Shown: positions 6,735-15,636, numbered from the stretch's first letter. The stretch: DNA of 21,293 bases from an uncultured bacterium (GCA_902779075.1 CACZAK010000061.1:1-21293), one strand, 5' to 3'. The notes: generated from the letters alone by a model not told the origin. Made by a program: numbers and translations.

Positions 6735-7883
6735 ATGAAAAAAAAAGCATTTATAATTGGTGCGCTCTGCGTGGCGGCTTTGACTACTACGGCGGCAAGC
6801 CCAGATGACTCCATCTTCGAGGCAAAGAGCGAGTTCATGATTGACGTGCGTCCTCCAGAGGGCTGCATGGTTAACTACAGCGACTACTACGAGGAGGTTG
6901 TCAACACGTACCTTCCAAGTTGGCGTTCCGAGGCGGTAGTCACGAAGATACTCCAGCAATATCGCGCCAACTATCCCAACTCAACTATGACGGATAAGGA
7001 AATCATCGAAGTGCTGGCAGATTCCGAGTTGAAGCGGGTGCCGCGTGCGCGGCTCATCGAAATTGCCGTTCGTTCCAAGTCGCCCGTAATTGCAGCGGCG
7101 CTTGCCAACGCTTACGCGGAGGCCATCGAATCGTTCACCGACGAGGAGAACATGAGGCGGTGCGAGAAGGCCGTCGCGCGGATCCACGAGCAGGTGGAGA
7201 AACAGAAGCGTATGGATGACGATCTGGCTGCCCGTCTGCTCAAGTTCCACATGGAGCATTCTGTTGACAACCTGGAGGAACAACGGGCGATCTTCAACAA
7301 GAGCCTTTCAACGGCGACCGCCAATGTGTTTGAGTACGAAAAGCGCGTGAAGGAGGCGAAGGAATGGGTGGACATCCTGGAGACGGCACAGAGTGCATCC
7401 GAAAAATTCGGTGAACTGCCCGTAATCGGGCTAAGATCAAGATTCCGGGAAATTTCCGCCGCCTACACGAAGTTGCAGTCGGTGAAGATGGAACTCGCTA
7501 AACTCAAAGAGGCGTATACGGCGCAACACCCGTCCATGGTGGCGAAGGAAAGCGAGTTCGAGGCTGTTTCACGTCAATTCAATGATACCTTCGAGCGTGT
7601 ATACAAAACGGCCAAGGGCAATCTGGCGCACAACGAGAGCCAACTGGCGGGATTCAAACAGAAAAGAACTGAACTGAAAAAGTGGATTGAAGACTTTAGG
7701 TTGAAGATTGTCAAGGCGGACGCCGATCTGAAGCAGCTTGAACAGGAGAAGAAGATTTCCAGTGCGCTCTATCAAGACCTCCTCTTGAAGGAGAACCAAA
7801 TTCGTATCGCCGCTGAGCAAGGCAGCCTACTTGTCCGCGTAGGACGTCATGCCAAGGTTCCAACCCGTCCGGGGAGACGTTGA
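6735..7883 (+). CDS. Exported Wzz/GumC-like (polysaccharide co-polymerase) coiled-coil protein lacking C-terminal TM
   Basis: A protein of 382 residues with a signal peptide or single N-terminal hydrophobic segment (residues 4-21). Residues about 30-135 resemble the Wzz/chain-length-determinant fold (YEEVVNTYLPSWRSEAVVTK, then RLIEIAVRSKSPVIAAALANAYAEA). A long coiled coil follows (about 140-350) with a KEAYTAQHPSMVAKESE turn and ends LLLKENQIRIAAEQGSLLVRVGRHAKVPTRP, the usual lead-in to the second membrane helix. In normal PCP proteins that helix, often followed by a tyrosine kinase domain, comes next; here the frame stops six codons after KVPT. No polymerase, kinase or export genes are adjacent. 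It may regulate exopolysaccharide length in a specialised way or be a truncated remnant. The start fits the promoter just upstream. Confidence 0.7.
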   Translation: MKKKAFIIGALCVAALTTTAASPDDSIFEAKSEFMIDVRPPEGCMVNYSDYYEEVVNTYLPSWRSEAVVTKILQQYRANYPNSTMTDKEIIEVLADSELKRVPRARLIEIAVRSKSPVIAAALANAYAEAIESFTDEENMRRCEKAVARIHEQVEKQKRMDDDLAARLLKFHMEHSVDNLEEQRAIFNKSLSTATANVFEYEKRVKEAKEWVDILETAQSASEKFGELPVIGLRSRFREISAAYTKLQSVKMELAKLKEAYTAQHPSMVAKESEFEAVSRQFNDTFERVYKTAKGNLAHNESQLAGFKQKRTELKKWIEDFRLKIVKADADLKQLEQEKKISSALYQDLLLKENQIRIAAEQGSLLVRVGRHAKVPTRPGRR

Positions 7884-7937
7884 GTTCGCTGAGGTCCCGG
7901 AAAACGCGCAATTTGAAAGCGCGGGACGTATCCTCCC

Positions 7938-10322
7938 ATGTTCCCAGTCGAGTCTATCATTCCCGGCATTCGCGCGTCGCTTGAGGCGAACCGCGACGTG
8001 GTGCTGCGCGCGCCGCCCGGAAGCGGCAAGACCACCTGCGTGCCGCCCGCGCTTCTCGACTGCGCCTTCCTGCGCGGGAAGAAGATCCTCATGCTGGAGC
8101 CGCGGCGTCTCGCCGCCCGTAGTTGCGCAGCGTACATGGCCCGCCGGATGGGCGAACGCGTGGGCGAGACGGTCGGGTTCCAGGTGCGCCTCGAACGCTG
8201 CATCGGCCCGCGCACGCGCCTCGAGATCGTCACGGAGGGCTTGCTCACGCAGCGCCTCCTGCACGATCCGGAGCTTTCCGACGTGGGGCTCGTGATCTTC
8301 GACGAATTCCACGAGCGCTCGCTCGCGTGCGACATCGGTTACGCGATGGCCGTGGATGTGCGTCGCGCGCTCCGTCCCGACCTGCGGCTCCTCGTGATGT
8401 CCGCCACCCTCTCCACGGAGGAGATCGCCGTCCACCTCGGCGACGCCGACGTCCACACCGCCGAGGCGCGGATGTATCCCGTAGAGACGCGTTACCTGCT
8501 GATGGAGAGCGTCGCGCCGATTTCCGCGCAGATGGCGGGGGCGGTGAAGCGCACGCTGTCGGAGTCGGCGGGCGACGTGCTGTGCTTCCTCCCCGGCGAA
8601 GGGGAGATCAAGCGCTGCGCGGAGGAGCTGCGCGACCTCTCCGGCGCGGTCGTGATGCCGCTCTACGGCGCGATGCCGAAGGAGGAGCAGGACCGCGTGC
8701 TGCAGCCGCTTTCCGATGGACGCCGCAAGGTCGTGCTCGCCACGTCCATCGCCGAGACCTCGCTCACGATCGAGGGCGTGACGACGGTGATCGACTCCGG
8801 CCTCATGCGCGTGAGCCGGTTCTCGCCGCGCTCGGGCATGAGCCGCCTCGAGACGCTGCGCCTTACGCGCGACCGCGCGGACCAGCGACGCGGACGCGCG
8901 GGGCGTACCGCGCCCGGAATCTGTCTGCGCCTCTGGACCGAGGCGCAGGACCGCACGCTCGTCCCCGCGATGAAACCGGAGATCGTCGAGGCCGACCTTT
9001 CGTCAACCGTCCTCGCCTGCGCGGAATGGGGCGCTACGGCGCGGGACGGCCTGCCGTGGCTCACGCCGCCGCCCGCCGCAAGCTGGGAGAACGCGAAATC
9101 GCTCCTCGAACTGCTCGGCGCGCTCGACAAGTCGGGACGCATCACGGAACACGGTCGGCGCATGGCGCGCTTTGCCGCCCACCCGCGTCTCGCGAACATG
9201 ATTCTGCACACGGGCGACACGCTCCTCGCGGCTATCATCGAGGAGGGCGCGCCGCACCACATCACCGACATCCGCGACGTGCGGCCCACGTCCCGCATGA
9301 AGGAACTCGCCCGTCGCTGGGACGCGATGGGCGCGCGCGCGGGTGTGCGCGCGTACCGGTGCGAGGCCGGCGAGGCGCTCGCGTTCGCGTTTCCGGACCG
9401 CATCGCCCGCAACCGCGGCAACGGCACGTTCCAGATGACGGGCGGACGCGGCGCGTTCATGGAGCGCACCGAGGCGCTGGCGACGTGTCCCTATCTCGTT
9501 CTCTGCGACCTCGACGACCGCGGCGGCGACGCGAAGGTGCATCTCGCCGCGCCGATCGACGAGGCGTCCATCGAGGAACTGTTCGCGGACGAGATCGAAG
9601 AAGTGTCCGACACCTTCTGGGACAAGCGCGAGGCGTGCGTGAAGAGCGTCCGCCGCCGCAAGCTCGGACGCATGGTGCTGCGTGAGGGCGGGCAGGCGCG
9701 TCCCGACGCCGATGCCGTCCGGCGCGCGCTCTTCGAGGGCATCCGACAGAAGGGCGTGGACCAGCTGCCGTGGACGCCCGGCACGCGCCAGCTCCAGGCG
9801 CGCATTTCCTTCCTCAACCGCGTGTTGGGCGCACCATGGCCGGACGTCTCGGACGCCGCACTCGCGGCGCATCTCGAGGACTGGTTCGCGCCGTTCGTGG
9901 ACGGCATGAGCCGCTGGGCGCACCTGGAACGCCTCGACCTCGCGGCGGTGCTTGACGCGGCGCTCGCGGAGGCAGGGGTGAACCGTTACGCGCTCGACCA
10001 GGCCGCGCCCGTGAAGATGGAGGTGCCGAGCGGGTCGAACATGACGATCCACTACGAGGAGGCGGAGCCGTTCGTGCAGGTGCGTCTGCAAGAGTGTTTC
10101 GGCTTGCAGGAGACGCCGAAGGTCGCGAATGGCACGGTGCCGATCGTGATGAAGCTCCTCTCGCCCGCGCAGCGTCCGGTGCAGATCACGAAAGACCTCG
10201 CGTCCTTCTGGCGCACGTCCTACGCGCTCGTACGCAAGGACCTGCGCGGACGCTACCCCAAGCACTACTGGCCGGAAGATCCGCTCACCGCCGTAGCCAC
10301 CCTTCGCGTGCGCCCGCGCTGA
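7938..10322 (+). CDS. hrpB: ATP-dependent helicase HrpB
   Basis: A DExH-box helicase of 794 residues, close to the usual HrpB length of about 800-830. Visible motifs: Walker A APPGSGKTT (residues 25-33), LEPRRLAAR (motif Ia), VTEGLLTQRLL, DEFHER (motif II, 122-127, the HrpB form of DEAH), MSATL (motif III), LATSIAETSLTIEGV, and QRRGRAGR (motif VI, about 316-323). The C-terminal half carries the HA2/winged-helix region and the HrpB-specific tail ending PKHYWPEDPLTAVAT, which is diagnostic for this family. The physiological role is not settled; it is thought to act in RNA processing or turnover. The ATG at 7938 matches the family N-terminus and has no strong ribosome binding site. The gene begins 54 bases after the PCP-like gene. 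Confidence 0.95.
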   Translation: MFPVESIIPGIRASLEANRDVVLRAPPGSGKTTCVPPALLDCAFLRGKKILMLEPRRLAARSCAAYMARRMGERVGETVGFQVRLERCIGPRTRLEIVTEGLLTQRLLHDPELSDVGLVIFDEFHERSLACDIGYAMAVDVRRALRPDLRLLVMSATLSTEEIAVHLGDADVHTAEARMYPVETRYLLMESVAPISAQMAGAVKRTLSESAGDVLCFLPGEGEIKRCAEELRDLSGAVVMPLYGAMPKEEQDRVLQPLSDGRRKVVLATSIAETSLTIEGVTTVIDSGLMRVSRFSPRSGMSRLETLRLTRDRADQRRGRAGRTAPGICLRLWTEAQDRTLVPAMKPEIVEADLSSTVLACAEWGATARDGLPWLTPPPAASWENAKSLLELLGALDKSGRITEHGRRMARFAAHPRLANMILHTGDTLLAAIIEEGAPHHITDIRDVRPTSRMKELARRWDAMGARAGVRAYRCEAGEALAFAFPDRIARNRGNGTFQMTGGRGAFMERTEALATCPYLVLCDLDDRGGDAKVHLAAPIDEASIEELFADEIEEVSDTFWDKREACVKSVRRRKLGRMVLREGGQARPDADAVRRALFEGIRQKGVDQLPWTPGTRQLQARISFLNRVLGAPWPDVSDAALAAHLEDWFAPFVDGMSRWAHLERLDLAAVLDAALAEAGVNRYALDQAAPVKMEVPSGSNMTIHYEEAEPFVQVRLQECFGLQETPKVANGTVPIVMKLLSPAQRPVQITKDLASFWRTSYALVRKDLRGRYPKHYWPEDPLTAVATLRVRPR

Positions 10323-10364
10323 AAGGCCTAGAAAGACAGAGATGCCATCATAGAGGAAAATAAA

Positions 10365-12740
10365 ATGAAAAAAAGAAGAATACCAAAAGCATTAAGTCGT
10401 TTATTTGCAGCGGCGGTTACTGCGAGTGTGGTTCTGCCAGTTGCTGCGGCGGAGTTTCCTGATCCTGCGACGTTCAACCCGACGTGGGAGAGTGCGAAAC
10501 CGGGCACGTCGTACAGCACAGACCTCCCGACGGCGGCTCTGCTCGGCAACGGCTCTCTCGGCGCGGTGAACGGTGGCGACGGCAATCACAAGCACTTCGT
10601 CCTCACTCGCGGCGACATCTGGAGTTGCGGCGACTTCACGTGCGGTAAGGCCGACCACCATGTTCGCCCGATTTCCTTCGCAGACTTCTCCATCGGGCCG
10701 GGGATGCACAGCGTCAAGTCCACCGACACGCTCGACCTGCCCACGGCCACGCTCCGCACTGAGGGTGGCTTCGGCAAGGGACGCGTGAAGATCGAGACCT
10801 ACGTTGCGTCCACTGAGGACCTGCTTGTCCTGACAGGTGTTTCCGATACAGACGACAACTGGGCCGTTCACCTGACGGCGCACAACGAGAGGAAGCCATT
10901 CCCGATTGAAGTGAAGTCGTCGAAGGAGGCGTTCTACGTGCGCCGCTCCACGATCAACCTGCTCCCACAAGGCGATCCGCGCGGTTGGACGACGAACGCC
11001 ACCGCCGCTTTGAGCGTACTCGGCACGGAGCTTGAGAACTTCTCGGTAGTGGGCGAAGGGCACGTGATGACATGGGCGAAGATACGCGCCAATGTGCCGT
11101 TTGCGTTTGTCATCTCGTCCACCCCCTCTCGCCGCTTCACATGGGATGAGCTCGCAAATCTCAAGAGCGCCCACAACGCCTGGTGGAAGGAATGGTGGGG
11201 CCGCAGCCGCGTCACGACGGGCGACGCAGATCTCGACTGGTTCTACTGCGGGCAGGTCTATCTGCTCGGCTCGGGCGTGCGGTTCGGCAAGTTTCCGCCC
11301 GGACTCTACGGCATCTGGGTGACGACGGACAACCCGAAGTGGCACAACGACTTCCACATGAACTACAACTACGTGGGCACCTACTACGGGTGCTTCGCCG
11401 CGAACCGCTGCGAAGTCGCTAACGCGATGCCCGACCCGCTGATCGCCTACCTGCCGCAGGCGATACGCAATGCCAAGGAACTGCTTCCGGGGATCGACCG
11501 CTGCCGTGGACGCCTCTACAAGAATTCCCGCGAATTTCTCGACCGACGCCCTGATGTCGCGAACGGCATTGACGACGCCGCGCTCTATCCAGTGGCGCTC
11601 GGTCCGTGGGGTGCGGCGGCCGAGCGAGATGCGTTCCTGGGGCAGATCTCCGACGGCGCGTTCCAGTGCGCCGTGATGTGTACGCATTGGGAGTACACGC
11701 TCGACCGTGCCTATCTGAAGAAGGTGTGGCCGGTTCTCGACAAGACGGCGAACTTCTTCCTCAAGTGGTGCGAGAAGGAAGTTGTGGGAGGGCCGCGCTC
11801 CGTCGCGGCCTACCGCTACAACGTGTGGGATTCGCACTGGGAGGGGAGCGGTCTTGCGAAGAACAGCGCACCCGCGCTCGGCTGCGTGAAACACCTCTTC
11901 GAGACGCTTGTCGATGTCGTACCGGTCCTGCGCGAGATGGGGATCGATGTGCCGGCGGCGAAGCTTGCCGCGTGGAAGGACATGCACGAACACCTCTCCC
12001 CGCTCGCTGTCGGCGTCTATCCCATCAACGGCAAGCCCGTGAAGATGCTGTCGGGCGTGGAGAACGCGGACGGCTCGGCGAATCCGTCCGGCGGCAATGC
12101 CATCAACCTGGAGAGCGTCATCCCTGGCGAACAGTTCGCGTTCGACGTGACGGATGAGTTCCGTGCGCTTGCAACGAACGCCGTCAACGGCAACATTGCG
12201 TTGTCGCCGAAGAGAGTTTGGACTACATGCAACCAGACGCCGAAGCTTTTCGCGACTGCTATCCGCACGGGTTATCCTGCGCAGGCGATCATCGATGCCT
12301 TCAAAAAGCACCAGCTATCCATCATGCAGAAGAACTTCCACATCCACGACGGCGTCCACGGCGTGGAGAAGATCGGCGCGATGGAGTTCGTGCAGTCGAT
12401 GCTCATCCAGTGCGACCACGGGTACGTGAAGGTGTTCCCCAACTGGACGGGCGCGGACGCGAAGTTCGAGAACCTGCGCGCGAAGGGGTGTTTCCTCGTC
12501 TCCGCCGAAATGAAGGGCGGCAAGGTCGTGCGCGTGGAGGTGAAGAGCGAGAAGGGCGGACGGTTCCGGCTGGTGGATACACGGACGGCACGGGGTGCCG
12601 TCCCTACCGAGGTAGGGCGGTCGCCCCGCGACCGCCGTTCGCCGCCACCCGGCTGGACGCGTGGCAAGACGCGCAACAGCGGCGAGGCGACGCTCGAGCG
12701 CGACTTCAAGCCCGGAGAGACCGTCGTGTTGAATCCTTAG
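10365..12740 (+). CDS. Secreted six-hairpin glycosidase, GH95-like
   Basis: A protein of 791 residues with a basic N-terminus and signal peptide (about residues 1-29, ending AAA). After it comes an N-terminal beta-sandwich-like part with WESAKPGTSYSTDLPTAALLGNGSLGAVNGG, the nucleophile-free opening typical of GH65/GH95 relatives. The (alpha/alpha)6-barrel region shows WHNDFHMNYNY (326-336), like the substrate-binding signature of these families. This suggests an exo-acting glycosidase on host or plant glycans; alpha-L-fucosidase is possible but the specificity cannot be read. AGAGGAAAA precedes the ATG at good spacing. The C-terminal end (about residues 740-757) is interrupted by a triple-hairpin element giving the low-complexity stretch TARGAVPTEVGRSPRDRRSPPP. 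It is followed 11 bases later by the corrinoid protein gene. Confidence 0.78.
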   Translation: MKKRRIPKALSRLFAAAVTASVVLPVAAAEFPDPATFNPTWESAKPGTSYSTDLPTAALLGNGSLGAVNGGDGNHKHFVLTRGDIWSCGDFTCGKADHHVRPISFADFSIGPGMHSVKSTDTLDLPTATLRTEGGFGKGRVKIETYVASTEDLLVLTGVSDTDDNWAVHLTAHNERKPFPIEVKSSKEAFYVRRSTINLLPQGDPRGWTTNATAALSVLGTELENFSVVGEGHVMTWAKIRANVPFAFVISSTPSRRFTWDELANLKSAHNAWWKEWWGRSRVTTGDADLDWFYCGQVYLLGSGVRFGKFPPGLYGIWVTTDNPKWHNDFHMNYNYVGTYYGCFAANRCEVANAMPDPLIAYLPQAIRNAKELLPGIDRCRGRLYKNSREFLDRRPDVANGIDDAALYPVALGPWGAAAERDAFLGQISDGAFQCAVMCTHWEYTLDRAYLKKVWPVLDKTANFFLKWCEKEVVGGPRSVAAYRYNVWDSHWEGSGLAKNSAPALGCVKHLFETLVDVVPVLREMGIDVPAAKLAAWKDMHEHLSPLAVGVYPINGKPVKMLSGVENADGSANPSGGNAINLESVIPGEQFAFDVTDEFRALATNAVNGNIALSPKRVWTTCNQTPKLFATAIRTGYPAQAIIDAFKKHQLSIMQKNFHIHDGVHGVEKIGAMEFVQSMLIQCDHGYVKVFPNWTGADAKFENLRAKGCFLVSAEMKGGKVVRVEVKSEKGGRFRLVDTRTARGAVPTEVGRSPRDRRSPPPGWTRGKTRNSGEATLERDFKPGETVVLNP
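12583..12636. repeat. Triple-hairpin palindromic element inside a coding sequence
   Basis: Three perfect inverted repeats are tiled head to tail. GGACGGCAC (12583-12591) pairs with GTGCCGTCC (12595-12603), 9 bp with a 3-nt loop. CCCTACC (12602-12608) pairs with GGTAGGG (12611-12617), 7 bp with a 2-nt loop. GGCGGTCGC (12616-12624) pairs with GCGACCGCC (12628-12636), 9 bp with a 3-nt loop. Neighbouring arms share two bases. The 54-bp length is a multiple of three, so the host frame stays open. Confidence 0.92.
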
Positions 12741-12751
12741 GAGGTCGAGGA

Positions 12752-13396
12752 ATGGAACTTTCGCTCATATCGGAGAAGCTTCAGGCGGGACGCGCCAAGG
12801 AAGTCGTCGCCCTCGTGCAGCAGGCGCTGGACGAGGGGATGAGCGCACAGTCCATCTTGCAGGACGGACTCATGGCCGGAATGGCCGTTGTGGGCGTCCG
12901 TTTCAAGAACGGCGAGGCGTTCGTCCCGGAGGTTCTCGTGGCCGCGCGCGCGATGAACAAGGGCGCGGCGGTTCTGAAGCCGCACCTTGCGGCGGAAGGC
13001 GCGAAGGCGACGGGGCGGGTGTGTCTCGGAACGGTGCAGGGCGACTACCACGATGTCGGCAAGAACCTCGTCAAGATGATGCTCGAGTCGAAGGGGCTTG
13101 AGGTGATCGACCTCGGCACGGACGTTCCGCCGGACGCCTTCATCAAGACCGCGCAGGAACAGAACTGCGCCGTGATCTGCTGTTCCGCGCTTCTCACCAC
13201 CACGATGGAAGTGATGCGCGATGTGGTGAAGGCGGCGGAAGCGGCCGGAATCCGCGACAAAGTGAAGATCATGATCGGCGGCGCGCCGATCACGGAGGCG
13301 TTCTGCAAGGAGGTGGGTGCCGACTACTACACGTCCGACGCCGCCCGCTGTGCCGACGTTGCGGCGGAAATCTGCAAAAAAGGAGCAGTTCAATGA
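12752..13396 (+). CDS. Corrinoid (B12-binding) methyltransferase protein
   Basis: A protein of 214 residues made of a four-helix cap (about 1-85) and a Rossmann-like B12-binding domain (about 88-210). The cobalt-ligand motif DxHxxG is present as DYHDVG (98-103; His100), followed by SALLTT and GGAP, as in MtaC/MtbC/MttC-type carriers. Such proteins shuttle a methyl group between a substrate-specific methyltransferase and tetrahydrofolate or a thiol acceptor. The start is ATG 12752, with AGGAGG (12739-12744) at ideal spacing; the frame is open further upstream but that is an overlap with the glycosidase gene. Its stop overlaps the GH20 start (ATGA). No methyltransferase partner is visible in the window. 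Confidence 0.93.
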   Translation: MELSLISEKLQAGRAKEVVALVQQALDEGMSAQSILQDGLMAGMAVVGVRFKNGEAFVPEVLVAARAMNKGAAVLKPHLAAEGAKATGRVCLGTVQGDYHDVGKNLVKMMLESKGLEVIDLGTDVPPDAFIKTAQEQNCAVICCSALLTTTMEVMRDVVKAAEAAGIRDKVKIMIGGAPITEAFCKEVGADYYTSDAARCADVAAEICKKGAVQ

Positions 13397-14916
13397 AGAA
13401 AATTATCCATGTTGCGGTCATTGCAGCGACGAACACGTTGCTGGTTTATCCGACTATTGCCGTGCCGCCGCCGACCGCCACCATCATCCCCGCGCCGCAG
13501 GAGATGCGCGTGACGGGCGGCGAGTACTGGGTGACGAAGCCGCCGACAATGGAGCAGGTCAACGGCATTCCGCCAGAGGGATATGAGCTTTCCATTCGTC
13601 CGGACGGCATTACGATCCGTTATTCCGACAACGCGGGCGCGTACTACGCGAATATGACGCTCTTCCACATGGGCCGCACCGACGTACAGAAGAAGTGCAA
13701 GGTCTATCCGTGCGTGGAGATCAAGGACGCTCCGAAGTTCAAATGGCGCGGCGTCCACTTCGACGACGCGCGCCACTTTTTCGGCAAGGAGGTGGTGAAA
13801 CGCACGCTTGAGCAGATGTCCTGGTTCAAGCTGAATGTCTTCCACTGGCACATCACGGACGACCAGTCATGGACGCTTGAGATACCCGAGTTCCCAGAGC
13901 TCGTGAAGTACGGCGACGAATGGGTGACGCGCAGAGGACAGAAACCGCGTTCCTTTGGCGAGAAGGTGGGGCCGTTCTACTACACCGCGAACGACGTGAA
14001 GGAGATTCTCGCCTACGCCAAGGCGCGTCACATCACCGTGGTGCCGGAGATTGAGTTCCCTGGACACTTCCTCTGCGCGCTCTGCGCGTATCCCGAGCTG
14101 AGCTGCGATCCCAACGACATCCTAAAACACGGACGCCAGCCGCTGTCGCGCGGAGTCCTCAGCAGCGTGATGTGCGTGGGCAATCCCGACGCCATCCGTT
14201 TCGTCGAGAAGGTGCTGGACTACGTGTGCGAGCTGTTCCCCTCCGAGGTCATCCACATCGGCGGCGACGAGTGTCCCCGCCGCGCGTGGACGAAGTGTGC
14301 GAAGTGCCAGGCGTTCATCAAGGAGAAGGGGCTGCGGGGTGTGGAGGACATCCAGCCATGGCTCACGCGGCACTTCGTGGAATACCTTGCGAAGAAGGGA
14401 CGCCGCACGATCGGGTGGGACGAGATATTCGTGGACTCCAAGAACCAGAACGCCAAGGGAGACGCATTCACGTCCATGCTCCCCAAGACGACGATGGGCA
14501 TGTGCTGGCGCAACCACGGCGCGGGCGCGCTCGCGGCGAACAAGGGCTATGAGATCGTGCGCTGCCCCACGTCGCACTGCTACTTCGACTACAGGCAGGG
14601 GCTCCCGGAGGATCCCTACATCTACATCGGCGGGATGCTCCCCCTCGCGCGCGTCTATCAGTTCGATCCGTTCGTCGGCGTTGAGGCCGAGGCGCGGAAG
14701 AATGTCGTGGGCGGGCAATGCTGCAACTGGACGTCGCACACGTGGAACCGCTACGACATGGAGTGGAAGCTCTGGCCGCGAGGGTTCGCGATGGCGGAGG
14801 TGTTGTGGACGTATCCTGACCCGGCGAAGCGCGATTTCAAGGAATTTGAGAAACGCGCGGCGGAATACCGCCGGCGTCTCATCCATTCCCATGTCAACTG
14901 CGCCCCGCTGAAGTAG
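13393..14916 (+). CDS. GH20 beta-N-acetylhexosaminidase, secreted
   Basis: A protein of 507 residues with an N-terminal hydrophobic signal (about 4-23), a small GH20b-like domain (about 28-110) and the catalytic TIM barrel starting at KWRGVHFDDARHFF. HWHITDDQSW and PEIEFPGH are standard GH20 segments, and the catalytic pair is Asp292-Glu293 in HIGGDECP; the Asp orients the N-acetyl group and the Glu is the acid/base. Later aromatic residues (GWDEIF, WNRYDMEWKLWPRGFAMAEVLW) line the active site. It removes terminal beta-GlcNAc or GalNAc from glycans in the periplasm or outside the cell. The start overlaps the corrinoid gene stop by four bases, so the two are coupled; AGGAG (about 13381-13385) precedes it. 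Confidence 0.95.
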   Translation: MKKIIHVAVIAATNTLLVYPTIAVPPPTATIIPAPQEMRVTGGEYWVTKPPTMEQVNGIPPEGYELSIRPDGITIRYSDNAGAYYANMTLFHMGRTDVQKKCKVYPCVEIKDAPKFKWRGVHFDDARHFFGKEVVKRTLEQMSWFKLNVFHWHITDDQSWTLEIPEFPELVKYGDEWVTRRGQKPRSFGEKVGPFYYTANDVKEILAYAKARHITVVPEIEFPGHFLCALCAYPELSCDPNDILKHGRQPLSRGVLSSVMCVGNPDAIRFVEKVLDYVCELFPSEVIHIGGDECPRRAWTKCAKCQAFIKEKGLRGVEDIQPWLTRHFVEYLAKKGRRTIGWDEIFVDSKNQNAKGDAFTSMLPKTTMGMCWRNHGAGALAANKGYEIVRCPTSHCYFDYRQGLPEDPYIYIGGMLPLARVYQFDPFVGVEAEARKNVVGGQCCNWTSHTWNRYDMEWKLWPRGFAMAEVLWTYPDPAKRDFKEFEKRAAEYRRRLIHSHVNCAPLK

Positions 14917-14950
14917 GTCAAGAAACAGGATAGTCCAGATTACAGTGATG

Positions 14951-14979
14951 TTTGCGCACCCGCAATATTGTGGTATACT
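14951..14979 (+). promoter_or_regulatory. plsY promoter
   Basis: TTTGCG (14951-14956), a 17-bp spacer, then TATACT (14974-14979) in the context TGTGGTATACTATCCGCC. The ATG at 14988 is 8 bases beyond the -10 box with no Shine-Dalgarno sequence, which implies a leaderless transcript. Confidence 0.72.
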
Positions 14980-14987
14980 ATCCGCCT

Positions 14988-15635
14988 ATGGATAAATCGG
15001 TTATTTGGATTTTTTGGGCCGTCGGGGCGTATCTCGTCGGCTCCATACCGTTCGGTTTTCTCATCGGAAAACTGCGCGGGAAGGACATCCGCACGCTCGG
15101 GTCGAAGAACATCGGCGCGACGAACGTGTACCGCACGGTGGGGAAACCGTGGGGCATCCTCGCATTCCTCTGTGACTTCCTGAAGGGCTTCCTGCCCACG
15201 CTTGCGGCGCTCCAGTTCAAAGACGCGTATTGGTACGTGGACTGGTTGCCGCTTGTGGTGGGCATCCTCACGGTGGCGGGTCACATGTGGACGTGCTTCA
15301 TGAAGTTCAAGGGCGGCAAGGGCATTGCCACCGGCTTCGGGATGCTCGTGGCGCTCACGCCCTTGCTCGTGCTCACCGCGTTTGCCGTGTGGGTGGTGGT
15401 GATGCTCGTCTCGCACTACGTGTCGCTTGGGTCGATCGTCGCGGCTGCGTTCCTGATGGTGGTTGTATGGCTTCCGCTGAGCGACTGGGTCGATTGGAGA
15501 ATCCTCAGCGGCTGCACGGGTTACCACGATCTGCCGCTCTGCATCCTCGTGACTGTGCTCTGTGCGTTCGCGATCTGGAAGCACAAGACGAACATCATCC
15601 GCCTGCGCGCCCACGCGGAGAGTAAGATTTATTAG
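14988..15635 (+). CDS. plsY: Acyl-phosphate:glycerol-3-phosphate acyltransferase
   Basis: An integral membrane enzyme of 215 residues that acylates glycerol 3-phosphate from acyl-phosphate to make lysophosphatidic acid, the first step of phospholipid synthesis. Signatures: YLVGSIPFGFLIGKL (helix 1), the substrate loop LGSKNIGATNVYRTVGK, CDFLKGFLPT, and GHMWTCFMKFKGGKGIATGFG. About five to six membrane helices are visible. An in-frame start upstream at 14952 would put coding sequence over the promoter; the ATG at 14988 is the family N-terminus (MDKSVIWIFWAVGAYLVGSIPFG). A 7-mer repeat array and leuS follow with no obvious terminator. Confidence 0.95.
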   Translation: MDKSVIWIFWAVGAYLVGSIPFGFLIGKLRGKDIRTLGSKNIGATNVYRTVGKPWGILAFLCDFLKGFLPTLAALQFKDAYWYVDWLPLVVGILTVAGHMWTCFMKFKGGKGIATGFGMLVALTPLLVLTAFAVWVVVMLVSHYVSLGSIVAAAFLMVVVWLPLSDWVDWRILSGCTGYHDLPLCILVTVLCAFAIWKHKTNIIRLRAHAESKIY

Positions 15636-15636
15636 T

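Noticed and set aside
7850..7935. Frameshift that removed the C-terminal helix of the PCP-like protein
   Set aside because: I read the other two frames past the stop and found no hydrophobic helix, so a simple one-base error does not restore a normal C-terminus.
8123..9685. Plus-strand frame of 520 codons within hrpB
   Set aside because: Arg-rich out-of-frame shadow; hrpB motifs are continuous in the other frame.
10401..12311. Minus-strand open frame of 636 codons opposite the GH95-like gene
   Set aside because: Shadow of the glycosidase frame, with Arg/Val/His-rich composition and no recognisable motif.
12218..12751. Upstream extension of the corrinoid protein frame
   Set aside because: It overlaps the glycosidase gene and encodes Arg-rich shadow sequence; AGGAGG and the family N-terminus both place the start at 12752.
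14952..14987. Upstream in-frame start for plsY
   Set aside because: It would place coding sequence over the TTTGCG/TATACT promoter, and the added residues do not fit the family N-terminus.
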